Assembly (NCBI GenBank): GCA_965224285.1
Contig: OZ245043.1
Location: 2,542,001-2,606,000 of the forward strand
Source of the DNA: JAJCYK01 sp965224285
GTDB lineage: Bacteria > Bacteroidota > Bacteroidia > Cytophagales > Cyclobacteriaceae
Length of the DNA stretch: 64,000 nucleotides
Direction: 5' to 3'
Positions 50,201 through 59,505 of this stretch are shown in pieces. Numbering within the stretch: the stretch's first letter is position 1; each line of letters begins with the position of its first letter. The notes beneath the pieces are model-generated. The model did no database searches. It was not told where the DNA came from and worked only from the letters and a program-made list of their open reading frames with translations. A program made the translations under genes and the position numbers.

Positions 50201-50920
50201 TCAGTTATCATCTTCTTTAATGAGGGTATTCTTTCGAAAGGGTATCCTCCAGTATAGATAATAATTAAACCCAAACTGGTCGTCATCATCTTGGAGATTC
50301 ATTCCATATCCAGGTAGATCATGGGGCACCAGGTTATCAAACGATACTCGTTTGAGGAATTTATAGCGAACTGTATAACCCATATAGAAATTTTTCCAAA
50401 CCTTGATCTTGGTCCCGGTGGTTAATTCAAACCACCGGGCAGAGGCATTTTGATTGCTGGCCTCAATAAAACTGTTATTGAAAGCGTCCTGGGTGTCAAA
50501 TCTAAAAAAATCATCAAAACTTGACCTTGCAAAACCTAATCCGGCGAAAAGCCGGCTTTGGTGATCCCCGTAAATGAAGTTAACTTCGGCGTTAATTCGC
50601 CAAAAACTACCTTCGTTCCGATATTGGAAACCCTCTTCTTCCCGAAATATTTCTGCCGTTCCATAACCCAGGGCTAAGCTGTAATGTCTGAAGTCAATGT
50701 CTGCCTGAAATTCCCGCAGCTTTAACTCGGGTTCCCAGATTTCTCTTCCGGGACTATAAATATCTACTCCAACCATAACCCCAGTGGGAATGAATTCTTT
50801 AAACTCCTTCTTGACCTTAGGGGGTTTAGGCGGGCGCATGGTGGCCGTATCATTGGGATTTTGCGCAAACCCCCATGAGACACTTACCAGAAACAAGATG
50901 CTAACGAAAAACTTCCACAT
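50201..50920 (-). CDS. DUF6048 family outer-membrane barrel protein
   Basis: Exported protein of 239 aa with a signal peptide (residues 1-19, ending WGFAQ). The body has the repeating amphipathic strands of an eight-stranded barrel, with EFIPTGVMVGVDIY, NEGSFWRINAEVNFI and WFELTTGTKIKVWKNFYMGY. Family blocks match DUF6048 as I know it. A DUF6452 lipoprotein gene, the usual neighbour, lies directly upstream with a 20-base overlap. Function unknown. ATG start. Confidence 0.82.
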   Translation of the reverse strand: MWKFFVSILFLVSVSWGFAQNPNDTATMRPPKPPKVKKEFKEFIPTGVMVGVDIYSPGREIWEPELKLREFQADIDFRHYSLALGYGTAEIFREEEGFQYRNEGSFWRINAEVNFIYGDHQSRLFAGLGFARSSFDDFFRFDTQDAFNNSFIEASNQNASARWFELTTGTKIKVWKNFYMGYTVRYKFLKRVSFDNLVPHDLPGYGMNLQDDDDQFGFNYYLYWRIPFRKNTLIKEDDN

Positions 50921-51377
50921 TTTCAGTTAATTCTGGTACATCTATCAGTAAAGTATTGGTAACGGCAGCAGAGTCAAAGCTAAATGATCCCAGTGAAAGG
51001 CTGTCGATAATTTGTTCTGGTCCACAATCCACTGAAATCAGTCGCGGAAAGCGTTCATACCTCAGCGCCAGACAGTCCAATCCTTGGTCCGTATCAAAAA
51101 TATATAAGGTTTCATTGGCAGCGGTGTTGATAGGAAGTACCACCTTGCTAAGGGTGTCGTCCTCAACGAAAATACTATCTGTTCCACGAGCGATGATACT
51201 GTTAAAAATAACTTCATCGACCACGGATTCGGCGCTGTCGGTACCGGGATTCAGAATTTGCAGGAATTGGATCTTAACTTGAGTACTGTTGGAGGTAAAG
51301 CAATTTTCGTCCGGCGCACAGCCTGATAATAATGTTAGAAATCCTGTGTAAAGCGCTAACCAGTTCAGTACTCGCAT
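50901..51377 (-). CDS. DUF6452 family lipoprotein
   Basis: A 158-aa lipoprotein: the signal peptide ends LTLLSGCAPDEN with the lipobox Cys at about residue 20, and a second Cys follows (ENCFTS). The rest is a beta-rich domain with SVVDEVIFNSIIARG, VVLPINTAANETLYIF and LALRYERFPRLISVDCGP; the two later cysteines may form a disulfide. DUF6452 and DUF6048 genes occur together across Bacteroidota. Overlaps DUF6048 by 20 bases. ATG start. Confidence 0.85.
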   Translation of the reverse strand: MRVLNWLALYTGFLTLLSGCAPDENCFTSNSTQVKIQFLQILNPGTDSAESVVDEVIFNSIIARGTDSIFVEDDTLSKVVLPINTAANETLYIFDTDQGLDCLALRYERFPRLISVDCGPEQIIDSLSLGSFSFDSAAVTNTLLIDVPELTENVEVFR

Positions 51378-51397
51378 ATCCGGGGTTTAAAGCGGCT

Positions 51398-51405
51398 CAA
51401 AGATA
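51398..51405 (-). promoter_or_regulatory. Possible -7 promoter element for DUF6452-DUF6048
   Basis: Minus strand tatctttg, an exact TAnnTTTG match 21 bases before the DUF6452 ATG. No well-spaced TTG upstream. Confidence 0.42.
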
Positions 51406-51493
51406 TATATAATTAACTTTACCCTGTAAGTTACTTTATTATCAATTCCGCCTTTCCCGGCGATATCCACGGGATAACCTGCTGAATTTTTGG

Positions 51494-51501
51494 TAGCTTT
51501 G
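51494..51501 (+). promoter_or_regulatory. Possible -7 promoter element for rimO
   Basis: tagctttg is an exact TAnnTTTG match 15-21 bases upstream of the two candidate TTG starts of rimO. No TTG at standard upstream spacing. A very short leader would result. Confidence 0.45.
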
Positions 51502-51515
51502 CATCCTTAATACAA

Positions 51516-52874
51516 TTGGATTTGAAAACAGGAGTTGGAAAAAAGGAATCAGTTAATGTAATTACCCTAGGTTGTGCCAAAAACCTGGTGGATTCTGAGG
51601 TACTGATTACCCAATTGAGAGGCAATAATATTAACGCCCTACACCAGTCAGAGGAGCAAGCGCAAATTGTGATCATCAATACCTGTGGCTTCATTGAGCA
51701 TGCCAAGCAGGAATCCATTGACACCATTTTAGCATATGCCAAAGCTAAAGCCAACGGTGTCATCGAAAAACTTTTTGTTACCGGATGTCTCTCCCAGCGA
51801 TACCAGGAAGATCTGGAAAGAGAAATTCCTGAAGTGGATGCTTACTTCGGCACTATGGAACTTCCACTGCTGCTTAAAAGATTCAACGCGGATTACAAAC
51901 ATGAGTTGGTGGGAGAAAGATTGACCAGTACCGCCTCCCACTATGCATACCTGAAAATTTCAGAGGGTTGTGATCGTCCATGTTCCTTCTGCGCTATTCC
52001 CCTGATGCGAGGAAAACATCGTTCTAAGCCCATGGATGCATTGGTTAAAGAAGCCAGGCACCTGGTGAAGCACGGGGTGAAAGAGATTATGCTGATTGCC
52101 CAGGATAGCACCTATTACGGACTTGATCTTTATGGAAAACGGGTTTTAGCTGATTTGCTTAGACGTTTGTCGGATGTACCGGGATTGGATTGGATCAGAT
52201 TGCATTATGCTTTTCCTTCCGGATTTCCTATAGATATTTTAAAGGTCATGGCTGAGAAGCCAAATATTTGCAATTATCTGGATATCCCATTACAGCATGG
52301 CTCCACCAAGATGTTAAAGATCATGCGCAGGGGAATAACTCGCCAGAAAACCGAAGAGTTAATACATAAAATCAGGGAAGATGTCCCGGGAATCGCAATA
52401 CGTACTACGCTGATCGCCGGCCATCCAGGAGAGACTGAAGATGATTTTGAAGAAATGTTGACGTTTGTGGAAAAATCAAGATTTGAGCGGTTGGGAGTTT
52501 TCACTTATTCGCATGAGGAACAAACCCACAGTTTTACCCTGCAGGATACGCTTTCTGATGCGATCAAGCAGGAAAGGGCTGAGCAGATTATGTCAATACA
52601 ACAAGGGATCTCCAATCAAATCAATGAGGGCAGGGTAGGTGCAAATTTAAAAGTGCTGATCGATCGCCTTGAAGGTGGTTTCTATATCGGACGTACCGAA
52701 TGGGATAGCCCAGAAGTAGATAATGAGGTTTGGGTTGATGCCGGGAAATACTATCTGAGGATCGGAGATTTTGCCAATATCCATATTACTGAAGCTGGTG
52801 AGTTTGATCTTTGGGGTGAACCGGTGGAAAAGGTTCAGGCAAATCATCAAAATGGCTTTGATAAAGTTTTTTAA
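51516..52874 (+). CDS. rimO: Ribosomal protein S12 methylthiotransferase RimO
   Basis: Radical-SAM enzyme that methylthiolates Asp88 of ribosomal protein uS12. The protein is 452 aa. The N-terminal UPF0004 domain starts VNVITLGCAKNLVDSEV and carries TCGF and TGCLSQRY for the auxiliary iron-sulfur cluster; the radical-SAM motif is CDRPCSFCAIPLMRGKHRS; further blocks are LRLHYAFPSGFP-type IRLHYAFPSGF and LDIPLQHGSTKML. A C-terminal TRAM domain ends the protein. The start is TTG at 51516 or the TTG two codons later (51522). Weak dyad with T-tract follows at 52900-52915. Confidence 0.95.
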   Translation: MDLKTGVGKKESVNVITLGCAKNLVDSEVLITQLRGNNINALHQSEEQAQIVIINTCGFIEHAKQESIDTILAYAKAKANGVIEKLFVTGCLSQRYQEDLEREIPEVDAYFGTMELPLLLKRFNADYKHELVGERLTSTASHYAYLKISEGCDRPCSFCAIPLMRGKHRSKPMDALVKEARHLVKHGVKEIMLIAQDSTYYGLDLYGKRVLADLLRRLSDVPGLDWIRLHYAFPSGFPIDILKVMAEKPNICNYLDIPLQHGSTKMLKIMRRGITRQKTEELIHKIREDVPGIAIRTTLIAGHPGETEDDFEEMLTFVEKSRFERLGVFTYSHEEQTHSFTLQDTLSDAIKQERAEQIMSIQQGISNQINEGRVGANLKVLIDRLEGGFYIGRTEWDSPEVDNEVWVDAGKYYLRIGDFANIHITEAGEFDLWGEPVEKVQANHQNGFDKVF

Positions 52875-52950
52875 TTTATATTAGCTGACTGTACCAGGAA
52901 ATCCGTATACGGTTTTTAATGGAGCTTTTAACCATTCCCATCTTATTAAC

Positions 52951-54531
52951 ATGCTCAATACCTTGGCTTTGAAATTACAAACATTACCACTTGAGAAAAC
53001 CGGTAGTTACTCGCAGGAATTTCTGGATTACATTAAAAAGAAGCCCGAAATAAGTGAATTTTATGGCGCTTATCCCAAGATAGATGAATTTGGGGAGATC
53101 ATTGAGAATCGAAAGTTTCCCAAATCCCATCGCCAGATTCTAGTGGATATCATTAACGAACAATATCAGGATTTGGTAATGTCTGGAAAGATGCTGAAAA
53201 ATCTGACCTCTCTCAGCAAACCTACCTGCTTCACCGTTACTACCGGTCATCAGCTTAATATCTTTACCGGGCCCTTGTACTTTATATATAAGATCATTAC
53301 TACCGTCAATGCGTGCGAAGCATTAAAAAGCCATTACCCCGCTTATCATTTTGTCCCGGTTTACTGGATGGCTTCGGAAGACCACGATTTTGCAGAAATC
53401 AATCACTTTCACCTGTTTGGCGAAGAATATCAATGGGATAGCCCACAAGAAGGAGCGGTGGGCAGGTTTGATACCGAGGGAATTCGGAAAATTTTTGAGG
53501 AAATGCCCGAGTGCCCAGCCATGTTCCGGGAGGCTTACCAGCAAGGTAAAAATCTTTCACAAGCTACCCGTTATATCGTCAATGAACTATTCGGAGATTA
53601 TGGGTTAGTGGTATTGGATGCCGATCACCCACGATTGAAGGAGCTTTTCATGCCGGTTATCAAGGATGAACTAATGCACCACAACACTTACGCGAAAGTC
53701 CTGGATAGTTCTGATCGTATGGAGGGAATGGGATATAATACCTTGGTAACTCCTCGGGAGATCAACCTGTTCTATCTTACGGATGAAACCCGGCAGCGGA
53801 TAGTAAAAAAAGACGGACGGTATGAAGTGCTGTCCACTGATTTAAGCTTCAGCGAAAAGGAAATTAGCGCTTTGATGGAAAAGCATCCTCAGTGTTTTAG
53901 TCCCAATGTAGTGATGCGTACACTTTATCAGGAAACCATACTGCCAAACATTGCCTACGTCGGTGGGCCGGGAGAATTGAGTTATTGGCTACAATTTAAA
54001 AGTGCCTTTGACCATTATCAGATACCGTTTCCAGTACTACTCCCCAGAAATACCGCATTGGTTATATCCAAGGGGAATATGAGGAAATTTGAAAAACTGG
54101 ATCTGGATTTAGAGGATCTGTTCATTCCACCTCATCAATTGAAGCAGGTATTCCTGGAACGCAATGCCGAACATACTCTTCAATTGAACCTAGAAAAAAG
54201 TCGGTTGACCGAAGTTTTTCAGGATATCTTGGAGAAAGCGCTGCAGATCGATGGCTCGCTGAAGGGGTATGTTCTGGCGGAGGAGACCAAAGCCCAGAAA
54301 CATTTAGATCAAATAGAAAAGCGCTTGAAAAAATCTGAGGAACAAAAACAGGAAGTTGCCCTAAGGCAGCTAAAATCCCTTCAGGAAAAATTATTCCCAG
54401 GCGGTGGCCTGCAAGAGCGCTATGATAATTTCTTGAATTTTTATCTGAATAATCCCGATTTTATAAAGGATCTAAAAGAGAATCTGGATCCGTTCGATTT
54501 CAGCTTTCACATTTTAATGGAAGATGGATAA
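52951..54531 (+). CDS. bshC: Bacillithiol biosynthesis cysteine-adding enzyme BshC
   Basis: Final step of bacillithiol synthesis, adding cysteine to glucosaminyl-malate. The protein is 526 aa, normal for BshC. Recognised blocks: FTVTTGHQLNIFTGPLYFIYK, YWMASEDHDFAEINHF, LVVLDADHPRLKELF, NIAYVGGPGELSYWLQFK and a C-terminal coiled coil (KAQKHLDQIEKRLKKSEEQK). It indicates that this organism uses bacillithiol as its low-molecular-weight thiol; bshA and bshB are not in the window. Overlaps the formyl-THF cycloligase gene by 8 bases. ATG start. Confidence 0.95.
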   Translation: MLNTLALKLQTLPLEKTGSYSQEFLDYIKKKPEISEFYGAYPKIDEFGEIIENRKFPKSHRQILVDIINEQYQDLVMSGKMLKNLTSLSKPTCFTVTTGHQLNIFTGPLYFIYKIITTVNACEALKSHYPAYHFVPVYWMASEDHDFAEINHFHLFGEEYQWDSPQEGAVGRFDTEGIRKIFEEMPECPAMFREAYQQGKNLSQATRYIVNELFGDYGLVVLDADHPRLKELFMPVIKDELMHHNTYAKVLDSSDRMEGMGYNTLVTPREINLFYLTDETRQRIVKKDGRYEVLSTDLSFSEKEISALMEKHPQCFSPNVVMRTLYQETILPNIAYVGGPGELSYWLQFKSAFDHYQIPFPVLLPRNTALVISKGNMRKFEKLDLDLEDLFIPPHQLKQVFLERNAEHTLQLNLEKSRLTEVFQDILEKALQIDGSLKGYVLAEETKAQKHLDQIEKRLKKSEEQKQEVALRQLKSLQEKLFPGGGLQERYDNFLNFYLNNPDFIKDLKENLDPFDFSFHILMEDG

Positions 54532-55102
54532 AACCCATCTGCGGCAAAAGTACAAACGAAAAAGGCGAGAACTTTCAATAGCACAATACCGTCAGGCTAA
54601 TGAGAAGATCTGGAAACGGTTCAAGGATTACCTGAAATGGGATGGGCTAAAGGCTATTCATTTGTATCTGGCTGTTGAAAGTAAAAGAGAAGTCAGTACC
54701 CGCCACCTGGTGAATTACCTTTGGCAATACCATCCACAGGTAAAGGTAGTAGTTCCATTGGTAAAAAATGAAACGGAACTGGATCACAGTATTCTTTATC
54801 CCGAATCCGAGTTAGAGGCCAACCTCTGGGGCATTCCCGAACCGAGCGAAATCGTACCGTTCAAAATTGATGAGCTCACAGTCGTGGTGGTGCCGCTACT
54901 GGCCTTTGACTTTCAGGGGAACCGTTTGGGATACGGTAAAGGGCATTATGATCGATTTTTGGCTCAATGTCCGGCCCTCACAGAAAAAATAGGGTTATCT
55001 CTATTTCCTCCTTGGGATAAAATACCTGTAGAATCCTCTGATGTGCCCTTGAACACGGTGATCTGTCCCCATAAAATTTATCGCTTCCAGGATCAGATTT
55101 AA
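54524..55102 (+). CDS. 5-formyltetrahydrofolate cyclo-ligase
   Basis: Converts 5-formyl-THF to 5,10-methenyl-THF with ATP. The protein is 192 aa. The N-terminal basic helix (LRQKYKRKRRELSIAQY) and the signature DFQGNRLGYGKGHYDRFLAQ (about residues 128-147) are present; the last block VPLNTVICPHKIYRF is also typical. It overlaps bshC by 8 bases, so the two are translated together although the pathways are unrelated. ATG start. Confidence 0.95.
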   Translation: MDKTHLRQKYKRKRRELSIAQYRQANEKIWKRFKDYLKWDGLKAIHLYLAVESKREVSTRHLVNYLWQYHPQVKVVVPLVKNETELDHSILYPESELEANLWGIPEPSEIVPFKIDELTVVVVPLLAFDFQGNRLGYGKGHYDRFLAQCPALTEKIGLSLFPPWDKIPVESSDVPLNTVICPHKIYRFQDQI

Positions 55103-55166
55103 TTTGCATCGCTCCCAATAACCGGGGCTTTTAATTATATTAAAGTTTCCAACAGATCCAAAAATC

Positions 55167-55757
55167 ATGAAAAACGTATTCAGCCCCATTCTTTGCCTCA
55201 CTATGCTTCCGATGTTATCCTGTCAAGCCCAGGATAACATACCCGACCAAGAGCAGCAAATAGCAGCTGCCGTGATGGCAGCCCCGGAAGATATGCGTGA
55301 GGGAGCCAGGGTTTTGGGCTATGACGCCGATGGCAATTTGGTTGAACTTCGCCCCGGAACTAATGAAATGATCTGCGTTGCAGACGATCCTAATCGCGAG
55401 GGATTTAGCACAGCCAGTTACCATCAGGATCTGGAACCTTTTATGCAGCGCGGGCGAGAACTCAGGGCCCAGGGAGTAGACGGGCAGGAATTATTCGACC
55501 AACGGGAAGCCGAAGTTAAGGAGGGTTCTCTAAAAATGCCTGAGCAGCCCACCACACTGCATATACTGACTGGCAGCTCATTTTCCGCCGATTCTATGCA
55601 GGTGGTCGACCCCTATTATCGATATGTGGTATACATACCGTTTGCCACACCAGCTACCACTGGCCTTCCCCCCAAACCTAGAGCCCCTGGTGAACCCTGG
55701 TTAATGGATCCCGGTACCCATAGAGCACACATAATGATCACGCCTCCTAAAGACTAA
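55167..55757 (+). CDS. Exported protein of unknown function
   Basis: A 196-aa protein with a lipoprotein-like leader (LCLTMLPMLSCQAQDN), Cys at about residue 19. I do not recognise a family. The first half reads MREGARVLGYDADGNLVELRPG and contains a Cys (EMICVADDPN); the second half has a long segment with EGSLKMPEQPTTLHILTGSS and Pro-rich FATPATTGLPPKPRAPGEPW, ending in HRAHIMITPP. It lies in the same strand and order between the cycloligase and a CarboxypepD_reg-domain protein. ATG start. Confidence 0.65.
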   Translation: MKNVFSPILCLTMLPMLSCQAQDNIPDQEQQIAAAVMAAPEDMREGARVLGYDADGNLVELRPGTNEMICVADDPNREGFSTASYHQDLEPFMQRGRELRAQGVDGQELFDQREAEVKEGSLKMPEQPTTLHILTGSSFSADSMQVVDPYYRYVVYIPFATPATTGLPPKPRAPGEPWLMDPGTHRAHIMITPPKD

Positions 55758-55764
55758 ACTACAA

Positions 55765-57501
55765 ATGCTGGTATCGCCAGAAGGTTATAAATTTATGGCT
55801 TTGATGGGGGTACTAATGCTTTTTATACCCCTAAAAAATTTATTAGGCCAAGCAGTCCCATTGCAAGGAGTGGTGGTAAAGGATAGTTCACAGCCTATTC
55901 CCTTTGTAAATATATGGATTTCCGGTACGCCGTTAGGAACCAGTACTAATGATGATGGAGAATTTGAAATTAAGATACCACAATCACTGCTCGATAAAGG
56001 AAATACCTTAAGCCTCTCCTGTCTGGGGTATCACTCCAGCAAGTTGGACCTGGATTCACTTTTGGCAGCAACTGATGTTCAGATTGCTTTGCAAGCTTCT
56101 GTAACCAGGCTATCTGAATTGGTGATCCTCACCCAAAAGGCCCGTAAAAAGAATGCCAACCGGGCGAAAAAAATAGTGAAACAAGCTATTGGTAATATAC
56201 CGCGCAACTACCCTAAAGATCCCTTTACCTTAAACACTTTCTATCGGCATTATTGTAGTGAAAATCACAAGTATGTCAGATTGATTGAGGCTGCGGTAGG
56301 AGTACACAGCCCTAAAAACAAATTCCTGAAAAAGGAGATCCCTGATGAGCAACTGGGATTTGAAGTCAGACAGTTGAGAAGAAGTTTTGATTTTACAGAG
56401 AATGCCAAGGTATTTCACCCAGCAATCTCACTAAATTTTCTCTGGGCAAACGATATAACTGCTTACCAATACCACAATCCTATAGCCGGATCACTGGACC
56501 ACTACGATTTCTCTATAGTAGATACCACTAATTATGACCAGCTTAAAGTATACGAAATAGATTTTGAAGACCACAGACCCCTTGAATCCCGGCCAGAAAC
56601 CTGGTATCAGGGCAAGCTGTATATTACCCGTAAAAGAGCGGCTTTTGTGAGGGCTGAAATACAAGAAAGGAAGCAAAGAGCCAGCCCCGGTTATTCGGTG
56701 GATTCCAGAATATCAAAACTGGTAATATACCGCCCTTATCTTGATAAATTTTTTGTGGATCGCCTGATCAGTGATGTGGATGTATTACATCTTACAACGG
56801 ACAGCACCCGGGTAACTCCTGATACCTTACGGCACCGAGCTCATATCGAAATGATATCAAATAATATCATCACTGAAGACCCTCCAGTAGTGGGAGGAGC
56901 AGAGCCGGGAAAAAGCGAGTTGAGAAAAATCCTTTACGATTCTGCATTTTGGGATTCCTATACGGTGCTAAAGGAAACCGCTTTAGAAGCCAAGATCATC
57001 AAAGACCTTTCAGAAAAAATCTCTCTTCAAAAGCAATTTAAGGTATTCAATACCATAGACCAGGGAGGTATTTCAATCATTGAGTCCGCTCATTTTAAGC
57101 GATTGCTGGAGAACTACCGGGGGACGCCGCTCTATGTGGTACTATGGTCGAACTGGGGCCATTTGAACCACCTTGATTTACAACCGGTTAATTACTTCAA
57201 ACGAATGCTGAAAAAGGATAGGGTAAAACTACTACTGGTGGCGGTTGAGAACGATCATGAACTTTGGATGGATAATCGTCAGTATTACGGTCTCAACACC
57301 GATCACATAGAGCATAGGCGATTGGATTTGGGTTTTGATTCTGAAATTGCCCGAAGCTACTTCAACAATGTGTTTCCCTACTTTCTCAGCGTTGACGACA
57401 ACGGTAATTTACTGCACCGTGATCCGCCCTTACCTAACCATGATGAAGTAAAACCCTACCTTAAAGCGCTAATCCAAGGTCATTTTCAAGCTCAGCAATG
57501 A
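55765..57501 (+). CDS. Exported carboxypeptidase-regulatory-like domain protein
   Basis: Protein of 578 aa with a hydrophobic N-terminus (FMALMGVLMLFIPLKNLLGQ) acting as a signal peptide. Residues about 32-115 are the carboxypeptidase D regulatory-like Ig fold (LQGVVVKDSSQPIPFVNIWI, GTSTNDDGEFEIKIP). The remainder resembles the family of DUF5686-type outer-membrane-associated proteins in its middle (KIVKQAIGNIPRNYPKDPFT, FYRHYCSENHKYVRLIEAAVG), while the C-terminal 130 residues (YVVLWSNWGHLNHLDLQP, RVKLLLVAVENDHELWMD) are reminiscent of a thioredoxin-like fold without CxxC. Function unknown. Starts 8 bp after the previous gene. ATG start. Confidence 0.75.
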   Translation: MLVSPEGYKFMALMGVLMLFIPLKNLLGQAVPLQGVVVKDSSQPIPFVNIWISGTPLGTSTNDDGEFEIKIPQSLLDKGNTLSLSCLGYHSSKLDLDSLLAATDVQIALQASVTRLSELVILTQKARKKNANRAKKIVKQAIGNIPRNYPKDPFTLNTFYRHYCSENHKYVRLIEAAVGVHSPKNKFLKKEIPDEQLGFEVRQLRRSFDFTENAKVFHPAISLNFLWANDITAYQYHNPIAGSLDHYDFSIVDTTNYDQLKVYEIDFEDHRPLESRPETWYQGKLYITRKRAAFVRAEIQERKQRASPGYSVDSRISKLVIYRPYLDKFFVDRLISDVDVLHLTTDSTRVTPDTLRHRAHIEMISNNIITEDPPVVGGAEPGKSELRKILYDSAFWDSYTVLKETALEAKIIKDLSEKISLQKQFKVFNTIDQGGISIIESAHFKRLLENYRGTPLYVVLWSNWGHLNHLDLQPVNYFKRMLKKDRVKLLLVAVENDHELWMDNRQYYGLNTDHIEHRRLDLGFDSEIARSYFNNVFPYFLSVDDNGNLLHRDPPLPNHDEVKPYLKALIQGHFQAQQ

Positions 57502-57505
57502 CCCG

Positions 57506-59071
57506 TCAAAGCGTTTTTATTTGTAATTTAAGCAGATATCCAGCCGCTTCTTTATTTAATTCCATCACCAAAAATTTATCTTTAGCAATACGCCAGGCCC
57601 GGGAGGGGGAGTCAGAGTAGTTGATGCTGCTCAAATCCCGGAATTGCTCTGTTTCAGGCTGATAAAGCCAAGTGTAGTATGTTCCTCCACGATCATAAAA
57701 CTGTCGAACGCCATGGTCCGTCAATACGGTATTAGATGTGCCCAGATAAGCAAAATCCTGTTTACCTGTTTTAATTCCCTTGCACCGTGTGAGATCCAAA
57801 TTTTGGTCCAAAGTAATTAAAACTGACCTGTCATAGGTAAGCCCCTGATAAGTGGGTTGGGCTACTATGGCATTACGATAGCGGTATTGAATTATATCGG
57901 TGGCAGATCGTTTCTCGATGCGGTCCCCGACAGACTCTCCTTCGGTAGATTGATCAAAGCTGCGCCGGCCGTATTGATCCTGATCCAAACTATTCACCAT
58001 TTGACTTCGCTCGAACTCCTGTTGTAAAGCGCCTTTTGCTTTGTAACTTTTTTCCAAGACTTCCAGTGAGATTAATAATTCATCTTTTAAGGGTTCAATG
58101 TGGTCCAAAGAGACCTTTACCTGACCTTTTTGTGAGCGCAATTTAGGCTCGCTTTCCCCATCAGGCCAGAAGATAAACTCGGAGAATTCTGGAATATCCT
58201 TGAATGAATAATACTTTTCTTCAACGAATTGGTTTTCGTTGTAGGTCATCAGAAATAACCCCTCCGATTTGAGGGGGTCTCTTCGAAAGTAAGTGCCCAC
58301 TATAGCAGGCTGATTCATTAGCTGAAACTTTCTGATCTGACCTAATTGCAAATTATCTGCTGGCCGGATCGGCTGATCCCTGATCACCCGATTGGATTTA
58401 ATATCCATAGTTCTCAGCACATAGGATTGTAAACCTTCCACTTCGGTAAGTAAAAAGAAACCAAGCTGATCTTTTGAGGGATTGACATGCAACTCCCTAA
58501 CTGCAGACACCCGGTGAGCATATGCTGTGGGTAGTATTTGATATTGGTTCTTACTGCGATCCAGGGAGAACACTACCCCCTGACCTGACATTAAACCCGA
58601 AGCCCACAGGTGATCATTCCAACTTACCAGTTTTTCTAGCTGCAGCCGATTGGAGAATGCGAACTGTGACCTTTTAAAATGCCCCGACCCCAAATGTACA
58701 CTAAATATTTCCAGCATTTTTTGATTGGCATCCTGGAAGACCAGGAAAAACTGATCATTGTCTATCTGAAAATACTGGAGTTGCAGCCCCCTGGTTATGG
58801 GTATGGTATTCTTCCATTGCGGTCGCAGCGAAGTATCATAGTTATGGATTTCCAAACCCAGCTGGTTAGGATTAAGTTGCGGTCCGCTTAGATCCAGCAC
58901 CAAAAAGCTGGCAGAATCCACTGGCACGATTTGTACACTGCTGGTAACCAGTGGAATGGTCAACACAGGTGATGTTGGCTGCTGAGCAGACGCTAATAAA
59001 TGCAAGACTGTGCAAATCGCCAATGACACTAGTGGTCTCACCTTCAATCGATCCGATATTTCAGTCAGCAT
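57506..59071 (-). CDS. Large exported protein, unknown, beta-rich
   Basis: Protein of about 521 aa. The ATG at 59071 gives a signal peptide (LVSLAICTVLHLLASAQQ); a GTG at 59095 would overlap the VOC gene. The mature protein is beta-rich with short alternating strands (VPVDSASFLVLDL, FFLVFQDANQKMLEIFSVH, LGFFLLTEVEGLQSYVLRTM) suggestive of a beta propeller, but no metal or enzyme motif is visible. I do not recognise the family. Last gene of a minus-strand run behind the cysteine-desulfurase-like and VOC genes. Confidence 0.62.
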   Translation of the reverse strand: MLTEISDRLKVRPLVSLAICTVLHLLASAQQPTSPVLTIPLVTSSVQIVPVDSASFLVLDLSGPQLNPNQLGLEIHNYDTSLRPQWKNTIPITRGLQLQYFQIDNDQFFLVFQDANQKMLEIFSVHLGSGHFKRSQFAFSNRLQLEKLVSWNDHLWASGLMSGQGVVFSLDRSKNQYQILPTAYAHRVSAVRELHVNPSKDQLGFFLLTEVEGLQSYVLRTMDIKSNRVIRDQPIRPADNLQLGQIRKFQLMNQPAIVGTYFRRDPLKSEGLFLMTYNENQFVEEKYYSFKDIPEFSEFIFWPDGESEPKLRSQKGQVKVSLDHIEPLKDELLISLEVLEKSYKAKGALQQEFERSQMVNSLDQDQYGRRSFDQSTEGESVGDRIEKRSATDIIQYRYRNAIVAQPTYQGLTYDRSVLITLDQNLDLTRCKGIKTGKQDFAYLGTSNTVLTDHGVRQFYDRGGTYYTWLYQPETEQFRDLSSINYSDSPSRAWRIAKDKFLVMELNKEAAGYLLKLQIKTL

Positions 59072-59078
59072 ATAGTTG

Positions 59079-59474
59079 TTAATGGTCATCACCATGCACT
59101 ACCATCCATTGCACGCCAAATTGGTCTGTGACCATACCGAAATTATCCTCAATAGGAAAAAGCACTTTCCCACCTTCGGATAAACAACTAAATGTTCTCT
59201 CCTTGTCAGCGGCATGCTCAAAGGTTACAAATAGCGAAATATTGGTACCAGCTTTAACCTGAAAATTCGGAAGATCGTCTGAGGCCCGGAAATAGATATC
59301 TCCTGCTCTGAATATGGCATTAAATATTCTTTGCCTGAATTCTTCAGGCACTTCCATTGGCGATTCATCGAAGGTTTGAAGCAACTCGATTTTCCCTCCC
59401 AGGCATTTACAATAATAATCCAGGGCGGCTTTACAGTTACCATTAAACACCACGTAGGGTACTAACTCTTTCAT
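59079..59474 (-). CDS. VOC (glyoxalase/bleomycin resistance fold) protein, PhnB-like
   Basis: A 131-aa protein of the PhnB-like VOC group. It begins LVPYVVFNGNCKAALDYYCKCLGG, contains IFRAGDIYFRASDD and ends NFGMVTDQFGVQWMVVH, the usual paired beta-alpha-beta3 layout. No substrate or metal-binding set can be assigned. Located 31 bp after the cysteine-desulfurase-like gene and 7 bp before the large unknown gene. ATG start. Confidence 0.9.
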   Translation of the reverse strand: MKELVPYVVFNGNCKAALDYYCKCLGGKIELLQTFDESPMEVPEEFRQRIFNAIFRAGDIYFRASDDLPNFQVKAGTNISLFVTFEHAADKERTFSCLSEGGKVLFPIEDNFGMVTDQFGVQWMVVHGDDH

Positions 59475-59505
59475 ATCGTTAATTCTCTTTTCTACCAGAA
59501 ATTCT

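Noticed and set aside
52900..52915. Strong intrinsic terminator after rimO
   Set aside because: The dyad around ccgtatacgg leaves only three strong pairs once a loop is allowed and has a mismatch in the arm; too weak for a separate feature.
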